A DNA stretch of 32,504 nucleotides, from positions 1 to 32,504 of the forward strand of contig CAMOTC010000009.1 in the NCBI GenBank assembly GCA_946625545.1. Reading direction: 5' to 3'. A model generated the notes under the pieces. The model was not told where the DNA came from and searched no databases. It was given only the letters and a program-made list of their open reading frames with translations. Below, piece by piece: positions 1-12,202 of the stretch; within the stretch, counting starts at the first letter, position 1; the number at the start of each line of letters is the position of its first letter. The translations under genes and the position numbers were made by a program. The stretch is from an uncultured Clostridia bacterium (GTDB taxonomy: Bacteria; Bacillota; Clostridia; Christensenellales; CAG-1252).

Positions 1-6
1 TTTTTT

Positions 7-1353
7 TCATCTTATTCTCAGTCCTTTCGGATAATGATTTTTGATCCTGCCGTCCACGGCTTTTCCTCCGCCGAGGGTGTGTCCGTTGACGCGCACCGCG
101 ACGTAGCCTTCCTTCGCCGATCTCGCGTCGATCTCGAGTCCCGTCAGATATTCTGTCACGCGGGGATCGTCGAGGGCGAGCTCTTCTGTATTATAAAATG
201 TGTCGCCGTAGGCGGTAAATAGGTTGTGGTGGGGGAGAAACTTGCCGCCCGAGAGTTCGCCGAGTCTGACTCCTTCGGAGAGATAGCGAAGGGGCAGGGT
301 GCGTGCGAGGGGATGGACGGCGTAGTAGTCCTCGCCTTGCTTATTGATGACGGGGATCTCTGCGGAGAGATTTCGGGAGAGAAAGTCGCGTACACGCCTC
401 TCCTCGTTGATCGAGACCTTCGGTGGAATGCTTTTTGTCGTGTAGATGCGTTCGCCCCTCTTTTCGAGCAGGGCGAAAAACTGTCCTTCGCCCGCTTCGA
501 TAAAAGGATAGAAGCGGCGGGCATTCGTTAGATCGAGCCCGCGGAGGGATATCCCGGGTGCGGTCGCGGCGAGGAGCGACTCTCGCGGCGGGAGCAAGCG
601 CATATCGTACTTTTCGATGAGATAGGCGACGATCTCCTCGTTCTCCTCGGGCGCATAGGTGCAGGTGGAGTAGAGGAGTCTCCCTCCTTTTTTCAGGGCG
701 GGCAGGACGTCCGATAGTATCTCCTTTTGCCGCTCGGCGTTCATCGCGTTGATATTCTCGTTCCACGCCGCCACCGCCTGCGGCTCCTTGCGAAACATTC
801 CCTCTCCGCTACAGGGAAGATCGGCGATGATCATATCAAAGCTCTCGGGAGTATAGCGAGCAAAGTCGCGCGGGGGAAGCGAGGTCACGGCGACGTTCGT
901 GAGTCCCATGCGTTCGACGTTTTGGAGTAAGATCTTCGCGCGGGAGAAGTTCACTTCGTTCGCGACGATAAAGGCGTCCTGTCCCGCCGTCAGTGCGGCG
1001 GCGATGGTCTTTCCTCCCGGAGCGGCGGCGACGTCGAGGACTCGACCCTTGATCTCGGGGAGCGCGGCGACCGAGCTCATCGCACCGGAGTCCTGCATAT
1101 AGTACAGCCCTGCGGCGTGGAGGGGATCTCCGCCCACCTTTTCCTCCGAGAGGAGTCGTCTCCCGATCTCGAGATAGGGGATCTTTCGTGTGGGGAGAGG
1201 AAAGAGAGCGTCAAAAGCATCCGTTTCTACCTTTGACGTATTTACGAGGAGACCTCTCGCGGGACCCTCCTCAAAGCTCGCCTCGTATCTCGGATAGTCG
1301 CTCCCGAGGAGGCGCTTCATTCTTTCCGCATAAGCGATGGGTAATATGATCAT
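7..1353 (-). CDS. rsmF: RsmF/NOL1-NOP2-Sun family 16S rRNA (cytosine-C5) methyltransferase
   Basis: ORF contains DVAAAPGGKT (SAM site), DLPCSGEGMFRK and YSTCTYAPEENE (catalytic Cys motifs), typical of the NOL1/NOP2/Sun family. Confidence 0.93.
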   Translation of the reverse strand: MIILPIAYAERMKRLLGSDYPRYEASFEEGPARGLLVNTSKVETDAFDALFPLPTRKIPYLEIGRRLLSEEKVGGDPLHAAGLYYMQDSGAMSSVAALPEIKGRVLDVAAAPGGKTIAAALTAGQDAFIVANEVNFSRAKILLQNVERMGLTNVAVTSLPPRDFARYTPESFDMIIADLPCSGEGMFRKEPQAVAAWNENINAMNAERQKEILSDVLPALKKGGRLLYSTCTYAPEENEEIVAYLIEKYDMRLLPPRESLLAATAPGISLRGLDLTNARRFYPFIEAGEGQFFALLEKRGERIYTTKSIPPKVSINEERRVRDFLSRNLSAEIPVINKQGEDYYAVHPLARTLPLRYLSEGVRLGELSGGKFLPHHNLFTAYGDTFYNTEELALDDPRVTEYLTGLEIDARSAKEGYVAVRVNGHTLGGGKAVDGRIKNHYPKGLRIR

Positions 1354-1524
1354 ATATGCATATTAGCATAGTTCCCTCGCCTTTGCAAGCGATGATCTTA
1401 TTTCGCACGCTCGGGGAGGGATCTTCGGAGAGGGAAATCGGCGTGAGATTGCTCCCTGCAAGCAGGCGCAGAAGGCAGGTGATTTTTTACGACAAGAGCC
1501 GATGCTTTTCGCCATTCTTTTCCC

Positions 1525-1554
1525 TTGCGCTAGGGAGAATGCGGGCTCTATAAT
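1525..1554 (+). promoter_or_regulatory. putative sigma70-type promoter for the 110-aa ORF
   Basis: TTGCGC (1525-1530), 18-nt spacer, TATAAT (1549-1554), upstream of ATG at 1589. Confidence 0.5.
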
Positions 1555-1588
1555 GTAGTCAATCACTTAGCTTATCGAGGTAAATGAA

Positions 1589-1921
1589 ATGAAGGAAAAT
1601 TCCGAACTCAAGAAACTCGCGCAATCGGCGAAAAACAGGTTGAAAAAGGGCTACTGGCAGGGCGCTTCGCCGGAGGAGATCGTCCCCACCCGCGCCGAAT
1701 CGGAGATCGGCTACGCCGCCGAGGAGGAGATGTACGCGAAGGTCCGGGAGATGCTGACCGCCGACGAATGCGTGATGGACCCGATCGGAAGGCTCATCGA
1801 CAGGAGCCGCTATCAACAGATGACCCAGCCCGAGCGCGACAGCTACGTCCTCGAGCTCGCAAAGATCTACGCACGGCTCAAGGAGCGCTTTTATCGGGAA
1901 AAGAGGAGACGCAATCAGTAA
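1589..1921 (+). CDS. hypothetical protein, 110 aa, charged and probably helical
   Basis: ORF with plausible upstream promoter; no family recognised. Confidence 0.65.
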   Translation: MKENSELKKLAQSAKNRLKKGYWQGASPEEIVPTRAESEIGYAAEEEMYAKVREMLTADECVMDPIGRLIDRSRYQQMTQPERDSYVLELAKIYARLKERFYREKRRRNQ

Positions 1922-1943
1922 ACTCGCGTGTTCGGAATTTTAT

Positions 1944-1973
1944 TTGACATAGTGCGCATACGTAAGATATAAT
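1944..1973 (+). promoter_or_regulatory. sigma70-type promoter upstream of rpiB and the V-ATPase operon
   Basis: TTGACA (1944-1949), 18 nt, TATAAT (1968-1973); RBS-like gggaggagg before ATG 2023. Confidence 0.8.
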
Positions 1974-2022
1974 TTCTACATAAATATTTAGCGCATTCGC
2001 GCGTAGGGAGGAGGTATCTTAT

Positions 2023-2466
2023 ATGCGTATCGCGATCGGTTGCGATCACGGCGGCATCGTCTTGAAGCCCGCCGTACTGGCATATCTCAAGGAAAAAGAC
2101 ATCGAAATCACCGATTTCGGCACCAATGACACCGCAAGCGTGGATTATCCCATCTATGCGAAAAAGGTCGCCGAGGCTGTTGCTTCGGGCGCGGCGGATA
2201 AGGGCATCCTTCTCTGCGGCACCGGTATCGGGATGTCCATCGCGGCGAATAAGGTGAAAGGCATCCGCGCGGCGGTCCTCTCGGACGAGTTTTCCGCGGC
2301 GGCGTGCTCCGCGCATAATAACGCGAATATCCTCTGTCTCGGCGGCAGAGTGGTCTCCCCCGAAAAGGCGGTAAAGCTCGTGGACCTCTGGCTCACCACC
2401 CCCTTTGAAGGAGACAGGCACAATAGACGTCTCCAGATCATCGCCGAGATGGACGAGAGGAAATAA
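2023..2466 (+). CDS. rpiB: ribose-5-phosphate isomerase B
   Basis: MRIAIGCDHGG, GILLCGTGIGMSIAANKVKGIRAA, HNNANILCLGGR: RpiB/LacAB family signatures. Confidence 0.95.
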   Translation: MRIAIGCDHGGIVLKPAVLAYLKEKDIEITDFGTNDTASVDYPIYAKKVAEAVASGAADKGILLCGTGIGMSIAANKVKGIRAAVLSDEFSAAACSAHNNANILCLGGRVVSPEKAVKLVDLWLTTPFEGDRHNRRLQIIAEMDERK

Positions 2467-2467
2467 T

Positions 2468-2780
2468 ATGCTGAAAGAAGTCATGGACGAGATCCTTTCT
2501 GCGGAGGCGCGTGCGACGGAGATCATCGCCGATGCTACTCTTCGCGCGAAGGAGATCCGTCAAGCGGGTGAGAAGGAGAGTTCTATGATCGTCGCCGAAG
2601 GAAAAAAGGCGGCGAGCGACCTTCTCGCTTCTTTAGAGAAAGAGACCGACCTCGCCGCAGCGGGCGAGGAGAGAGCCGTCCTCGAGAAGGGACAGCGTGA
2701 CGCGGCAGCGATCAAGAAGGGCGCGGAGGGGAGAGTCACCGACGCCGCCGAAAGTATCAAGGATCGTTTGCTCGAGAAGT

Positions 2781-2800
<20 letters not shown>
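2468..2800 (+). CDS. V/A-type ATPase subunit H/G-like (stalk coiled coil)
   Basis: MLKEVMDEILSAEARATEIIADATLRAKEIRQAGEKES; first gene of the V-ATPase operon; ATG at 2468 preferred over the ORF-track start at 2405, which lies inside rpiB. Confidence 0.8.
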
Positions 2801-5257
<2,457 letters not shown>

Positions 5258-5260
5258 GTT

Positions 5261-5833
5261 ATGGCAAAGCAGGAACTCATCGATAAGATCCTCTCGGACG
5301 CCGAAGCGCGCGCCCGTGAGATCATAGCCGAGGCAGAGGAAAAGTCGGCTCGCGCCGTAGCCGCCGCAGAGGAGGAGCGCTCCGCGCTTCTCGCCGGCGC
5401 GCGAAAGATGGCGTCTGCCGCCGCTCCCGAGGTCATCCGCAGGAGAAAGGCTATGGCGGAGCTCGAGGGGAGGAAACTCGTCCTCTCGGAGAAGCAATCC
5501 TTGATCAACGAGGCGTATCGCCGCGCTCTTATCGCGGTCAGAGAGAGCAAGCAGTACGAGGCTCTCCTCGTCAAGATGATTCTCTCCGTCGCGGAGGACG
5601 GCGACCAAGTGATCTTTGCCGCCGCGGACTATGATAAGATCGATCGCAAAAAGGTGCTCTCTCTGGCGATGAAGCAGGGGAATATCCGCCTGCAAGAGGC
5701 GGCAGAGAAAGGTGCTTTCAGCGGAGGGATCGTCCTCCGTGGAAAGGACTGTGACAAAAATCTCTCCCTCGAAGTGGAGCTCGATACCCTCCGTGCGGAG
5801 GAGAACGTGACGGCGAAAAAGCTGTTCTCCTAA
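5261..5833 (+). CDS. ntpE: V/A-type ATPase subunit E
   Basis: MAKQELIDKILSDAEARAREIIAEAEEKSARAV start, subunit E-like length (190 aa) and operon position. Confidence 0.85.
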   Translation: MAKQELIDKILSDAEARAREIIAEAEEKSARAVAAAEEERSALLAGARKMASAAAPEVIRRRKAMAELEGRKLVLSEKQSLINEAYRRALIAVRESKQYEALLVKMILSVAEDGDQVIFAAADYDKIDRKKVLSLAMKQGNIRLQEAAEKGAFSGGIVLRGKDCDKNLSLEVELDTLRAEENVTAKKLFS

Positions 5834-5835
5834 AG

Positions 5836-6792
5836 ATGAACGCAGGTCTTCTGTACCAAAATGCGAGAGTAAAGTCTCTCGAGATGAATCTCCTCGGAGC
5901 GGACCGCTTACAGCGTATTGCGGACGCAGGTTCCATCACGGAAGCGATGCGTCTCCTCGTCGAGGCGGGCTATCCCACGGCGGATAGCTATGACGAGATG
6001 CTCTCCGCGGCGGAGAAGGAGGCGGCTCGCCTCTTTAACGCCAATATGGCGGAGGGGTACGGCTTGGAGCTCTTCCTCGTGATCGCGGACTACCATAATG
6101 CAAAGGTCGCGGCGAAGGCGCACTACCTCGGCGGATCCAAGGACGGCTACAGACCCGAAGGGTCCCTCGCGATCTCTGCACTTGAGGAGGCTCTCGAAAA
6201 GGGCGAGTATAAAGCGCTCCCCGCAGGCGTCGGCGCCGCTTTCACAGCGCTTGACGGATTGAAGGCGAGAGAGTCTCTCCTCCCCTCCGACGTGGACTAC
6301 GCGCTCGACAGGGCGGCTTTTGAAGAGATCGCGCAGGGGAAAAAGAATGCGGCGAAGGTCATCGTGCGCTACTTTGATCTCCTCGCCGACTTAAAGAATA
6401 TCTCGGTCGCATACCGAGCCCATCGCGCGGGTTTTTCGCGTGAAAAAGCAAAGAATATGCTGCTCCCCGCAGGTACGCTCTCGGAGAGGGATCTCTTGAA
6501 GATCGCAGAGGGCGGAGAGGAGGCGGCGGAAAAGATGAAGGCGGACAGCGTCGTGCACGACGCGATCTCCTCTCTCAAAGAGGGACTCACCGCTTACGAA
6601 GTATTTACCGACAATGCGCTCCTGTCCCTTCTCAGGAAGGAGCGTTACGATATGTTCTCTCCCGCGCCCATCGCGGGGCTGTATATCGGCAAGCTGAGAG
6701 AGATCATGAACGTCAGACTCATCCTTGCCCGCATCGTGAACGGCGTGGATAAGGAAGTTATCAAATCGAGAATGAGGGAGTTATATGTCTGA
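5836..6792 (+). CDS. ntpC: V/A-type ATPase subunit C (d-like)
   Basis: 318 aa, YQNARVKSLEMNLLGADRLQRIADAGSITEAMRLL; operon position. Confidence 0.85.
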   Translation: MNAGLLYQNARVKSLEMNLLGADRLQRIADAGSITEAMRLLVEAGYPTADSYDEMLSAAEKEAARLFNANMAEGYGLELFLVIADYHNAKVAAKAHYLGGSKDGYRPEGSLAISALEEALEKGEYKALPAGVGAAFTALDGLKARESLLPSDVDYALDRAAFEEIAQGKKNAAKVIVRYFDLLADLKNISVAYRAHRAGFSREKAKNMLLPAGTLSERDLLKIAEGGEEAAEKMKADSVVHDAISSLKEGLTAYEVFTDNALLSLLRKERYDMFSPAPIAGLYIGKLREIMNVRLILARIVNGVDKEVIKSRMRELYV

Positions 6793-7117
6793 TAAAAGTA
6801 GTATCGCCGCGCTCGGAGATGCGGACACCGTCTTTGCCTTTAAGGCAGTCGGCGCAGACGCCTATCCCGTCATGGACGAGAAAGAGGCGAGGGAGAAACT
6901 CAGGATCCTCGCCCGCAATTACGACATTATATTTATCACCGAGCAGCTCGCGGAGAAGCTGCCCGATCTGATCGCACGCTACAAGACGCGTCCTTTCCCC
7001 GCCGTGATCCCGATGCCTTCCGCTTCGGGTAGCACGGGATACGGCAAGCGTTCGGTCAAGGAGGACGTCGAGAAGGCGATCGGTACGGATATATTGCAAG
7101 TAGAGGAGAAGAAATAA
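6785..7117 (+). CDS. V/A-type ATPase subunit F
   Basis: [23 protein letters not shown] and [41 protein letters not shown], typical of subunit F; overlaps the C gene by 8 nt. Confidence 0.92.
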   Translation: MSDKSSIAALGDADTVFAFKAVGADAYPVMDEKEAREKLRILARNYDIIFITEQLAEKLPDLIARYKTRPFPAVIPMPSASGSTGYGKRSVKEDVEKAIGTDILQVEEKK

Positions 7118-8880
7118 TGACTAACGGTAGGATTATTAAAGTCGCGGGACCCTTGATCGTCGCTGAAAATATGCAGGACAGCAAGATGTACGACGTCGTG
7201 CGCGTAAGCCACGAAGGTCTGATCGGCGAGATCATCGAGCTCAGAGGAGATAAGGCGTCCATTCAGGTCTACGAGGAGACAGGCGGTCTCGGTGTGGGCG
7301 AGGAGGTCGTCTCCACGGGCGAACCCCTCTCCGTGGAGCTCGCTCCCGGACTCATCGAGAGTATATTCGACGGCATTCAGCGTCCTCTCGTCAAGATGCG
7401 CGACCTTTCGGGCGGCAGGATCGGGAGAGGTCTCCGGGTGGACGCTCTCGACCACGAGCGCAAGTGGGAGTTTGTCCCCCGCGTGAAAGTGGGCGACACC
7501 GTCGTCCCCGGCGACGTCCTCGGCGTCGTGAAGGAGAATACCTTGATCGATCATAAGATCCTCGTCCCCTTCGGCGTCTCGGGCAAGGTGAAGAGCATCG
7601 AGAGCGGCAGAAAGACCATCGTGGAGGATATCGCCGTCATCGAGACCGAGAAAGGAGACAAGGCGGTGCAGATGCTCAGGAAGTGGCCTGTGCGTCGTCC
7701 CCGTCCCATCAAGGAAAAGCTCTCTCCCTATATGCCGATGGTTACGGGTCAGCGCGTCATCGATACCCTTTTCCCCGTGGCGAAGGGCGGCGTGGCGGCG
7801 GTCCCCGGTCCTTTCGGCAGCGGCAAGACGGTCGTACAGCATCAGCTCGCGAAGTGGGCTGACGCAGACATCATCGTTTATATCGGATGCGGCGAACGCG
7901 GCAACGAGATGACCGACGTTTTGAATGAGTTTCCCGAGCTCATCGACCCGAAGTCGGGCGAGCCTTTGATGAAGAGGACGGTGCTCATCGCGAATACTTC
8001 GGATATGCCCGTCGCGGCGCGCGAAGCGTCCATCTATACCGGTATCACCATCGCGGAGTATTTCCGTGATATGGGCTATAACGTCGCCATCATGGCGGAC
8101 TCCACCTCGCGTTGGGCGGAGGCGCTCAGAGAGATGAGCGGCAGGTTGGAGGAGATGCCCGGTGAAGAGGGCTATCCCGCCTACCTTTCCAGCCGTCTCG
8201 CGGAGTTCTACGAGAGAGCGGGTATGGTGAAGGTGCTCGGCAAGGAGGACGTCACGGGTTCGGTCACGGCGATCGGCGCGGTCTCCCCTCCGGGCGGCGA
8301 CCTCTCGGAGCCTGTCTCTCAGGCGACGCTCCGTATCGTCAAGGTCTTCTGGGGTCTCTCCGCCCAGCTCGCGTATAAGAGACACTTCCCCGCGATCGAC
8401 TGGCTCACGAGTTACTCTCTCTACAGCGATAAGCTGAACCTTTGGTTTGATAAGAACGTGGACGCCGACTGGGAAAAGCAGCGTGCCGCGGCGATGCGCA
8501 TATTGCAGGAGGAGGCGTCGCTCGACGAGATCGTACGTCTCGTGGGTATGGACGCGCTGTCGCAGGAGGATAGACTCACGATGGAGACCGCGAAGGCCAT
8601 TCGTGAGGACTACTTGCACCAAAACGCATTCCATGAAGTGGATACTTTCGCTTCTTTGAAGAAACAGTACAAGATGCTCCGCTTGATCCTTCTCTCGGAT
8701 GAGCTCGGACGTGACGCACTCGCTCGCCGTGTGGACATCGAGGATATCCTCGCTCTCCCCGTCAGAGAGGAGATCGGCAGATCAAAGTATATCCCCGAGA
8801 CCGAGATGGACAAGCTGGATATGATCGAGAATAAGCTCAAGCAGGAGATGGCGGCGCTCATCTCCGAAGGAGAGATTTGA
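7117..8880 (+). CDS. ntpA: V/A-type ATPase catalytic subunit A
   Basis: 587 aa, Walker [70 protein letters not shown]. Confidence 0.97.
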   Translation: MTNGRIIKVAGPLIVAENMQDSKMYDVVRVSHEGLIGEIIELRGDKASIQVYEETGGLGVGEEVVSTGEPLSVELAPGLIESIFDGIQRPLVKMRDLSGGRIGRGLRVDALDHERKWEFVPRVKVGDTVVPGDVLGVVKENTLIDHKILVPFGVSGKVKSIESGRKTIVEDIAVIETEKGDKAVQMLRKWPVRRPRPIKEKLSPYMPMVTGQRVIDTLFPVAKGGVAAVPGPFGSGKTVVQHQLAKWADADIIVYIGCGERGNEMTDVLNEFPELIDPKSGEPLMKRTVLIANTSDMPVAAREASIYTGITIAEYFRDMGYNVAIMADSTSRWAEALREMSGRLEEMPGEEGYPAYLSSRLAEFYERAGMVKVLGKEDVTGSVTAIGAVSPPGGDLSEPVSQATLRIVKVFWGLSAQLAYKRHFPAIDWLTSYSLYSDKLNLWFDKNVDADWEKQRAAAMRILQEEASLDEIVRLVGMDALSQEDRLTMETAKAIREDYLHQNAFHEVDTFASLKKQYKMLRLILLSDELGRDALARRVDIEDILALPVREEIGRSKYIPETEMDKLDMIENKLKQEMAALISEGEI

Positions 8881-8881
8881 T

Positions 8882-10264
8882 ATGGTAAAGGAATACAGGA
8901 CGATCCGTGAAGTCGTAGGCCCCTTGATGCTCGTGGAGAATGTCAGCGGCGTCACCTACAATGAGCTCGTGGAGATCCGTCAGGAGGACGGCGACGTCCG
9001 CCGCGGCAAGGTGCTCGAGGTGATGAACGATAAGGCGCTCGTGCAGCTCTTTGAAAATTCGCAGGGGCTGAAGATCAGCACCTCCAAGGCGCGCTTCCTC
9101 GGCAAGAGTATGGAGCTCGGCGTCTCCGCCGATATGCTCGGCAGGGTCTTTGACGGTATCGGCAGGACCAAGGACGGCGGCCCCGATATCCTCGCGGAGA
9201 AGTATCTCGATATCAATGGTCAGCCCATCAACCCCACCGCGCGTGACTATCCCGACGAGTTTATCCAGACGGGCGTCTCGGCGATCGACGGCTTAAATAC
9301 CCTCGTCAGAGGACAGAAACTCCCCGTTTTCAGCGCGTCGGGTCTCCCGCACGCAAATCTCGCGGCGCAGATCGCGCGTCAGGCAAAGGTATTAGGTGAC
9401 GAAGGGAACTTCGCCGTCGTCTTTGCCGCCGTGGGTATCACCTTTGAGGAGGCGGACTTCTTTATTCAGGACTTCAAGAGGACGGGAGCGATCGACCGCA
9501 CCGTGCTCTTTATGAACCTCGCGAACGACCCCGCCATCGAGCGTATCGCCACCCCGCGTATGGCGCTGACGGCGGCGGAATATCTCGCCTTTGACAAGGG
9601 TATGCACGTCCTCGTCATCATCACCGATATCACCAATTACGCCGAGGCGCTCCGCGAAGTGTCCGCCGCGCGTAAGGAAGTCCCCGGCAGACGCGGCTAT
9701 CCCGGCTACCTCTATACCGACCTTGCCACGATGTACGAGAGGGCAGGTAGGCTCAAGGGGAGCAAGGGTTCCATCACGATGATCCCCATCTTGACGATGC
9801 CCGAGGACGATAAGACCCACCCCATCCCCGACCTTACGGGATACATCACCGAGGGACAGATCATTCTCTCGCGTGAATTGCATAAGCGCGGTATCGTCCC
9901 CCCGGTGGACGTCCTTCCCTCTCTTTCCCGTCTGAAGGATAAGGGTATCGGCAAGGGCAAGACCCGCGAGGATCACGCCGACACGATGAATCAGCTCTTT
10001 GCCTGCTACGCACGCGGCAAGGAGTGCAAGGAGCTCGCCGCCATTCTCGGCGACGCCGCTCTGACCGAGGTGGATAAGCTGTACGCAAAATTTGCGGGCG
10101 AGTTTGAGAAGCGCTACGTCTCGCAGGGTTTTGAGAGAAATCGCTCCATCGAGGAGACCCTCGATATCGGTTGGGAGCTTCTCGGCATCCTGCCGCGCTC
10201 CGAACTCAAGCGTATCAAGGACGCCTATCTCGATAAGTACTACAAGAAGGCAGAGGAGAAGTAA
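8882..10264 (+). CDS. ntpB: V/A-type ATPase regulatory subunit B
   Basis: 460 aa, [63 protein letters not shown]. Confidence 0.97.
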   Translation: MVKEYRTIREVVGPLMLVENVSGVTYNELVEIRQEDGDVRRGKVLEVMNDKALVQLFENSQGLKISTSKARFLGKSMELGVSADMLGRVFDGIGRTKDGGPDILAEKYLDINGQPINPTARDYPDEFIQTGVSAIDGLNTLVRGQKLPVFSASGLPHANLAAQIARQAKVLGDEGNFAVVFAAVGITFEEADFFIQDFKRTGAIDRTVLFMNLANDPAIERIATPRMALTAAEYLAFDKGMHVLVIITDITNYAEALREVSAARKEVPGRRGYPGYLYTDLATMYERAGRLKGSKGSITMIPILTMPEDDKTHPIPDLTGYITEGQIILSRELHKRGIVPPVDVLPSLSRLKDKGIGKGKTREDHADTMNQLFACYARGKECKELAAILGDAALTEVDKLYAKFAGEFEKRYVSQGFERNRSIEETLDIGWELLGILPRSELKRIKDAYLDKYYKKAEEK

Positions 10265-10896
10265 TGGCAGTCATGCGGGTAAACCCCACGCGTATGGAAT
10301 TGACCCGCCTGAAGGGCAGGCTCAAGACCGCGACGAGGGGACACAAATTACTCAAGGATAAGTCGGACGAGATGATACGGCAGTTTATGCTGCTCATTCG
10401 CCGAAATCTCGCCTTGCGCGAGGAGGTCGAACGCGAGCTTCGCTCGGTGCTCGGCTCATTTATGCTCGCGAAAGCGGTGTCTTCCCCCGCCGACCTCGAG
10501 GAGGCTGTCGCCGTCCCCGGCAAGAAGATCAGGATCAAGTCGGGCTCAAAGAACGTGATGAGCGTCGAGGTCCCCGCCTTTATCGTGGATAGGAGCGAGA
10601 AGGGGGAGGACTATCCTTACGGCTTCGCGTCCGTCACGGGCGAACTCGACTCCTGCATCGGCGCGATGGGGGATCTCTTGCCCAAGATGATCGAGCTCGC
10701 CGAGGTGGAGAAGAGCTGTAATATGCTCGCCGACGAGATCGAGAAGAATAGGAGACGCGTCAATGCCCTAGAGTACGTGATGATCCCCGAGTTTCAGGAG
10801 ACCATCAAGTATATCACGATGAAACTCGACGAAGCCGAGAGGGCAAATACCATACGACTGATGAAGGTCAAATCCATGATCGAGGGTCGGAAATGA
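10264..10896 (+). CDS. ntpD: V/A-type ATPase subunit D
   Basis: NPTRMELTRLKGRLKTATRGHKLLKDKSDEMIRQF and RRVNALEYVMIPEFQETIKYI: subunit D signatures. Confidence 0.95.
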   Translation: MAVMRVNPTRMELTRLKGRLKTATRGHKLLKDKSDEMIRQFMLLIRRNLALREEVERELRSVLGSFMLAKAVSSPADLEEAVAVPGKKIRIKSGSKNVMSVEVPAFIVDRSEKGEDYPYGFASVTGELDSCIGAMGDLLPKMIELAEVEKSCNMLADEIEKNRRRVNALEYVMIPEFQETIKYITMKLDEAERANTIRLMKVKSMIEGRK

Positions 10897-11897
10897 CGGA
10901 GATAAGATCCACACTGCTCGAACACATATTCCAATGCGAAGGTAGGCGTTACGTGAAAAACGGGCGCCTGTTTTTGAACGCCTCGGGTGCGAGCCTCAAG
11001 GGACGTTTTAGGGGAGAGCGTCTCTCTTTGAACCTCTTTTCCGAGCCTACCGTCAAGGGGCGGAACGCCTATATCCGTTTGACTATGGACGGCGCGCGTC
11101 GCCGCGTCCGATTGCCTGTCGGGGAAAAGGTGCTTTCCTTTTCTTTCCCCGCGGGTGAGCATACCTTCGAGCTCATTAAACTCAACGAATCGGAGAGTAA
11201 TTCTCTCGCCCTTATCTCGGCGACCACCGACGGCGAGTTTCTGCCCGTCATAGAGGGCGAAAAACCGAAAATAGAGTTTATCGGCGACTCCATCACGACG
11301 GGCTTCGGCGTGCGTGCGAAAAGGGCGGACGAGGAGTACACGACCGCCACGCAGGACGTGACTCTCGCCTATTCCTATTCTACCGCTCGCGCCTTAAATG
11401 CCGAGATGGAGATCTGTGCCGCGAGCGGATGGGGACTGTATAAGTCCAAGTATGCGGAGAACGCCGTTCCCGACTTTTACGAGAATATCGACCTCACGCG
11501 CAATAGAGAAAAGTACGACTTCTCTTTCCGTCCCGACGTCATCGTCCTCGCCCTCTGCACCAACGACTTTTCCTATCTCGCCGACCTCGCGGGGGAGGAA
11601 AGGGAAAGGGAATACGCCACTCTCAAGCGGAAGTCGATCGCTTTTATAAAGAAGTTATTACAGCGCGCTCCCGTCGTATGGGTGTACGGCTTCAGCGGCT
11701 CGGAGAGTCAAAAGGGTCTCCCCGCCTTTATCGAGGAAGTTTGGCTCGAAACGGAGTGCTCTAACTTCTATACCTTGCAGGTCAAGGACTCGCACTCATT
11801 GAATGATATTTGCGCGGGACACCCGGGGAGAAGGACGCACAAGCTTGCTTCGCGCCGGCTTGCGCGCTTTTTGCGCTCCCTTATAGGCAGCGTATAA
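10893..11897 (+). CDS. SGNH/GDSL hydrolase, CE2-like carbohydrate esterase
   Basis: FIGDSITTGFG (block I), LALCTNDF (block III-like), GHPGRRTHKLAS (catalytic His region); N-terminal beta-rich region as in CE2 enzymes; ATGA overlap with ntpD. Confidence 0.8.
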   Translation: MTEIRSTLLEHIFQCEGRRYVKNGRLFLNASGASLKGRFRGERLSLNLFSEPTVKGRNAYIRLTMDGARRRVRLPVGEKVLSFSFPAGEHTFELIKLNESESNSLALISATTDGEFLPVIEGEKPKIEFIGDSITTGFGVRAKRADEEYTTATQDVTLAYSYSTARALNAEMEICAASGWGLYKSKYAENAVPDFYENIDLTRNREKYDFSFRPDVIVLALCTNDFSYLADLAGEEREREYATLKRKSIAFIKKLLQRAPVVWVYGFSGSESQKGLPAFIEEVWLETECSNFYTLQVKDSHSLNDICAGHPGRRTHKLASRRLARFLRSLIGSV

Positions 11898-11912
11898 GGG
11901 CGCATCAGCTTT

Positions 11913-12027
11913 GTTATTTGCAGAGCTTAAACTGCGGATGTAATAAAGTGCGATGGGCTTGGCATTTCGCTTGCAGAGTTTTTCTCCGCTCCCTCATTTT
12001 TCGGTTTGGAGCAGGAAATCAAATAAC
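11913..12027. repeat. intergenic segment bracketed by an 8-bp inverted repeat (GTTATTTG / CAAATAAC)
   Basis: GTTATTTG at 11913-11920 and CAAATAAC at 12020-12027 with internal stems such as GCTCC...GGAGC; no ORF. Confidence 0.35.
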
Positions 12028-12072
12028 GCTTTTTCGGAGCGAATGCGACCCGCAACTACGAGCATAGCGAGT

Positions 12073-12140
12073 AACTTCACTTGCCGCACGTAAACTTCAC
12101 TGCGCGCAAAGAGCGCGCAACTTCACTGTCCCGTAGGGAC
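12073..12140. repeat. stem-linker repeat: AACTTCACT linkers alternating with short inverted repeats
   Basis: AACTTCACT at 12073, 12093 and 12119; GCGCGC-AAAGA-GCGCGC (12102-12118) and GTCCC-GTA-GGGAC (12128-12140). Confidence 0.7.
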
Positions 12141-12202
12141 AACTCTTCGCTTCCTCTCGCATAGTCCTTTACAATTCCCGTTACTTGCTTTATACTATCG
12201 TT

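Noticed and set aside
6979-8634. 551-aa minus-strand ORF opposite ntpA
   Set aside because: Antisense shadow of a highly conserved V-ATPase A gene in GC-rich DNA; low-complexity His/Asp/Arg-rich translation with no recognisable motif.
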